Assembly: GCA_947463665.1 (NCBI GenBank)
Contig: CANHUD010000040.1
Location: forward strand, 1 to 13,452
Length of the DNA stretch: 13,452 bases
From: Sphingobacteriales bacterium
GTDB lineage: Bacteria > Bacteroidota > Bacteroidia > Chitinophagales > Chitinophagaceae
Direction: 5' to 3'
The translations under genes and the position numbers were made by a program. The notes beneath the pieces are model-generated. The model was given only the letters and a program-made list of their open reading frames with translations, was not told the origin of the DNA and did not search any database. Positions 12,847 through 13,452 of the stretch are shown here, piece after piece (positions within the stretch are counted from its first letter, which is position 1; every line of letters begins with the position of its first letter).

Positions 12847-13452
12847 ATGGCATACGACGTAATCGTACTGGGAAGCGGGCCTGGCGGATATCCCGCTGCG
12901 ATCCGGGCTTCTCAACTGGGTTTCAAGGTAGCAATTGTGGAAAAAGAAAGTTTAGGGGGTGTCTGCCTCAACTGGGGTTGTATACCTACCAAAGCGTTGC
13001 TGAAAAGTGCGCAGGTGTATGAGTACCTGAAGCACAGTGCCGATTACGGTATCCAGAGCAGCGGTGTTGCGCATGATTTTGGAGCGGTGATCAAGCGGAG
13101 CCGTGGTGTTGCCGACAAGATGAGTAAGGGTGTGCAGTTTCTGATGAAGAAGAACAAGATCGATGTGATCATGGGCTACGGAAAGATTGCCGGCAGAGGC
13201 AAGCTGGAAGTAACAGCTGCTGACGGGTCTAAGAAAGTCGTAGAAGGTAAATATATCATAATCGCCACCGGTGCCCGCAGTCGCCAGTTGCCTGCCATGC
13301 CGTTTGATGGCAAGAAGATCATTGGCTATCGCGATGCGATGGTTCTCCCCCAGCAGCCCAAGAGCATGATTGTGGTAGGAAGCGGAGCCATTGGAGTAGA
13401 ATTCGCGGATTTTTACAATTCGATGGGAACAAAAGTTACGGTTGTGGAGTTC
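12847..13452 (+). CDS. lpd: Dihydrolipoyl dehydrogenase (N-terminal part, cut by window end)
   Basis: FAD-dependent E3 subunit that reoxidises dihydrolipoamide in 2-oxoacid dehydrogenase complexes and the glycine cleavage system. The frame is open for 202 codons to the edge; the usual length is about 465. Visible are the FAD-binding GSGPGG at 9-14, the redox-active disulfide C40/C45 in GGVCLNWGCIPTKALLKSA, the IIIATGAR strand at about 137-144, and the start of the NAD domain with GSGAIGVEFADFY near 178-190. The C40-x4-C45 spacing and GCIPTK separate it from thioredoxin reductase. Residue 16 is proline in GGYPAAIRA, where I expect valine in most relatives. ATG 12847 lies directly before the conserved YDVIVLGSG. 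Confidence 0.95.
   Translation, partial: MAYDVIVLGSGPGGYPAAIRASQLGFKVAIVEKESLGGVCLNWGCIPTKALLKSAQVYEYLKHSADYGIQSSGVAHDFGAVIKRSRGVADKMSKGVQFLMKKNKIDVIMGYGKIAGRGKLEVTAADGSKKVVEGKYIIIATGARSRQLPAMPFDGKKIIGYRDAMVLPQQPKSMIVVGSGAIGVEFADFYNSMGTKVTVVEF

Noticed and set aside
1..13452. Search for mobile elements, CRISPR repeats, toxin-antitoxin or defence genes, tRNAs and riboswitches
   Set aside because: No transposase, integrase, direct-repeat array, tRNA-like cloverleaf or conserved riboswitch core was recognised. All long frames are accounted for by housekeeping genes or their shadows.

Overview
The window looks like ordinary, gene-dense chromosome from a member of the Bacteroidota, most likely a Chitinophagales-type organism. 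Three things point there. The gene order rpmB-rpmG-DUF4295-ftsY is characteristic of the phylum. A bacillithiol-synthesis gene (bshC) sits directly behind rimO. The promoters fit the Bacteroidota sigma-A pattern (TTG, a 19-20 nt spacer, TAnnTTTG) rather than the enterobacterial -35/-10, and clear Shine-Dalgarno sequences are largely absent. The genus call is inference. I see no mobile element, CRISPR array, phage gene, tRNA or rRNA, and no gene-free stretch over 300 bases; the longest gap is about 160 nt.

Layout, left to right. A fructose-1,6-bisphosphatase gene (fbp, minus, last base of the stop cut off by the window edge) is divergent from an aspartate kinase (lysC, plus). lysC meets a secreted YafK/DpaA-like L,D-transpeptidase-fold gene tail to tail. 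Behind that gene's promoter lies hppD (4-hydroxyphenylpyruvate dioxygenase, minus), which is divergent from a plus-strand operon purK-purE-deoC (purine synthesis plus deoxyribose-phosphate salvage). deoC meets bshC tail to tail; bshC is the second gene of a rimO-bshC operon on the minus strand. Upstream of it, also on the minus strand, are a secreted endonuclease/exonuclease/phosphatase-family protein and ftsY in one unit, then a terminator, then the ribosomal operon rpmB-rpmG-DUF4295. A divergent thioredoxin (trxA) and the start of a dihydrolipoyl dehydrogenase gene (lpd, cut by the right edge) close the window.

The genes are mostly housekeeping: gluconeogenesis, aspartate-family amino acids, tyrosine catabolism, purines, thiol chemistry (bacillithiol, thioredoxin, lipoamide), ribosome assembly and protein targeting. 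No undescribed multi-gene system is evident.

The most interesting signal is regulatory. In three separate genes (lysC, the L,D-transpeptidase gene and ftsY) the predicted TAnnTTT(G/A) promoter element ends exactly 4 nt before the ATG. This would place the transcription start at or next to the start codon, so the mRNAs may be leaderless. Other promoters in the same window sit 9-33 nt away. Promoter positions also settle several start codons (hppD, rimO).
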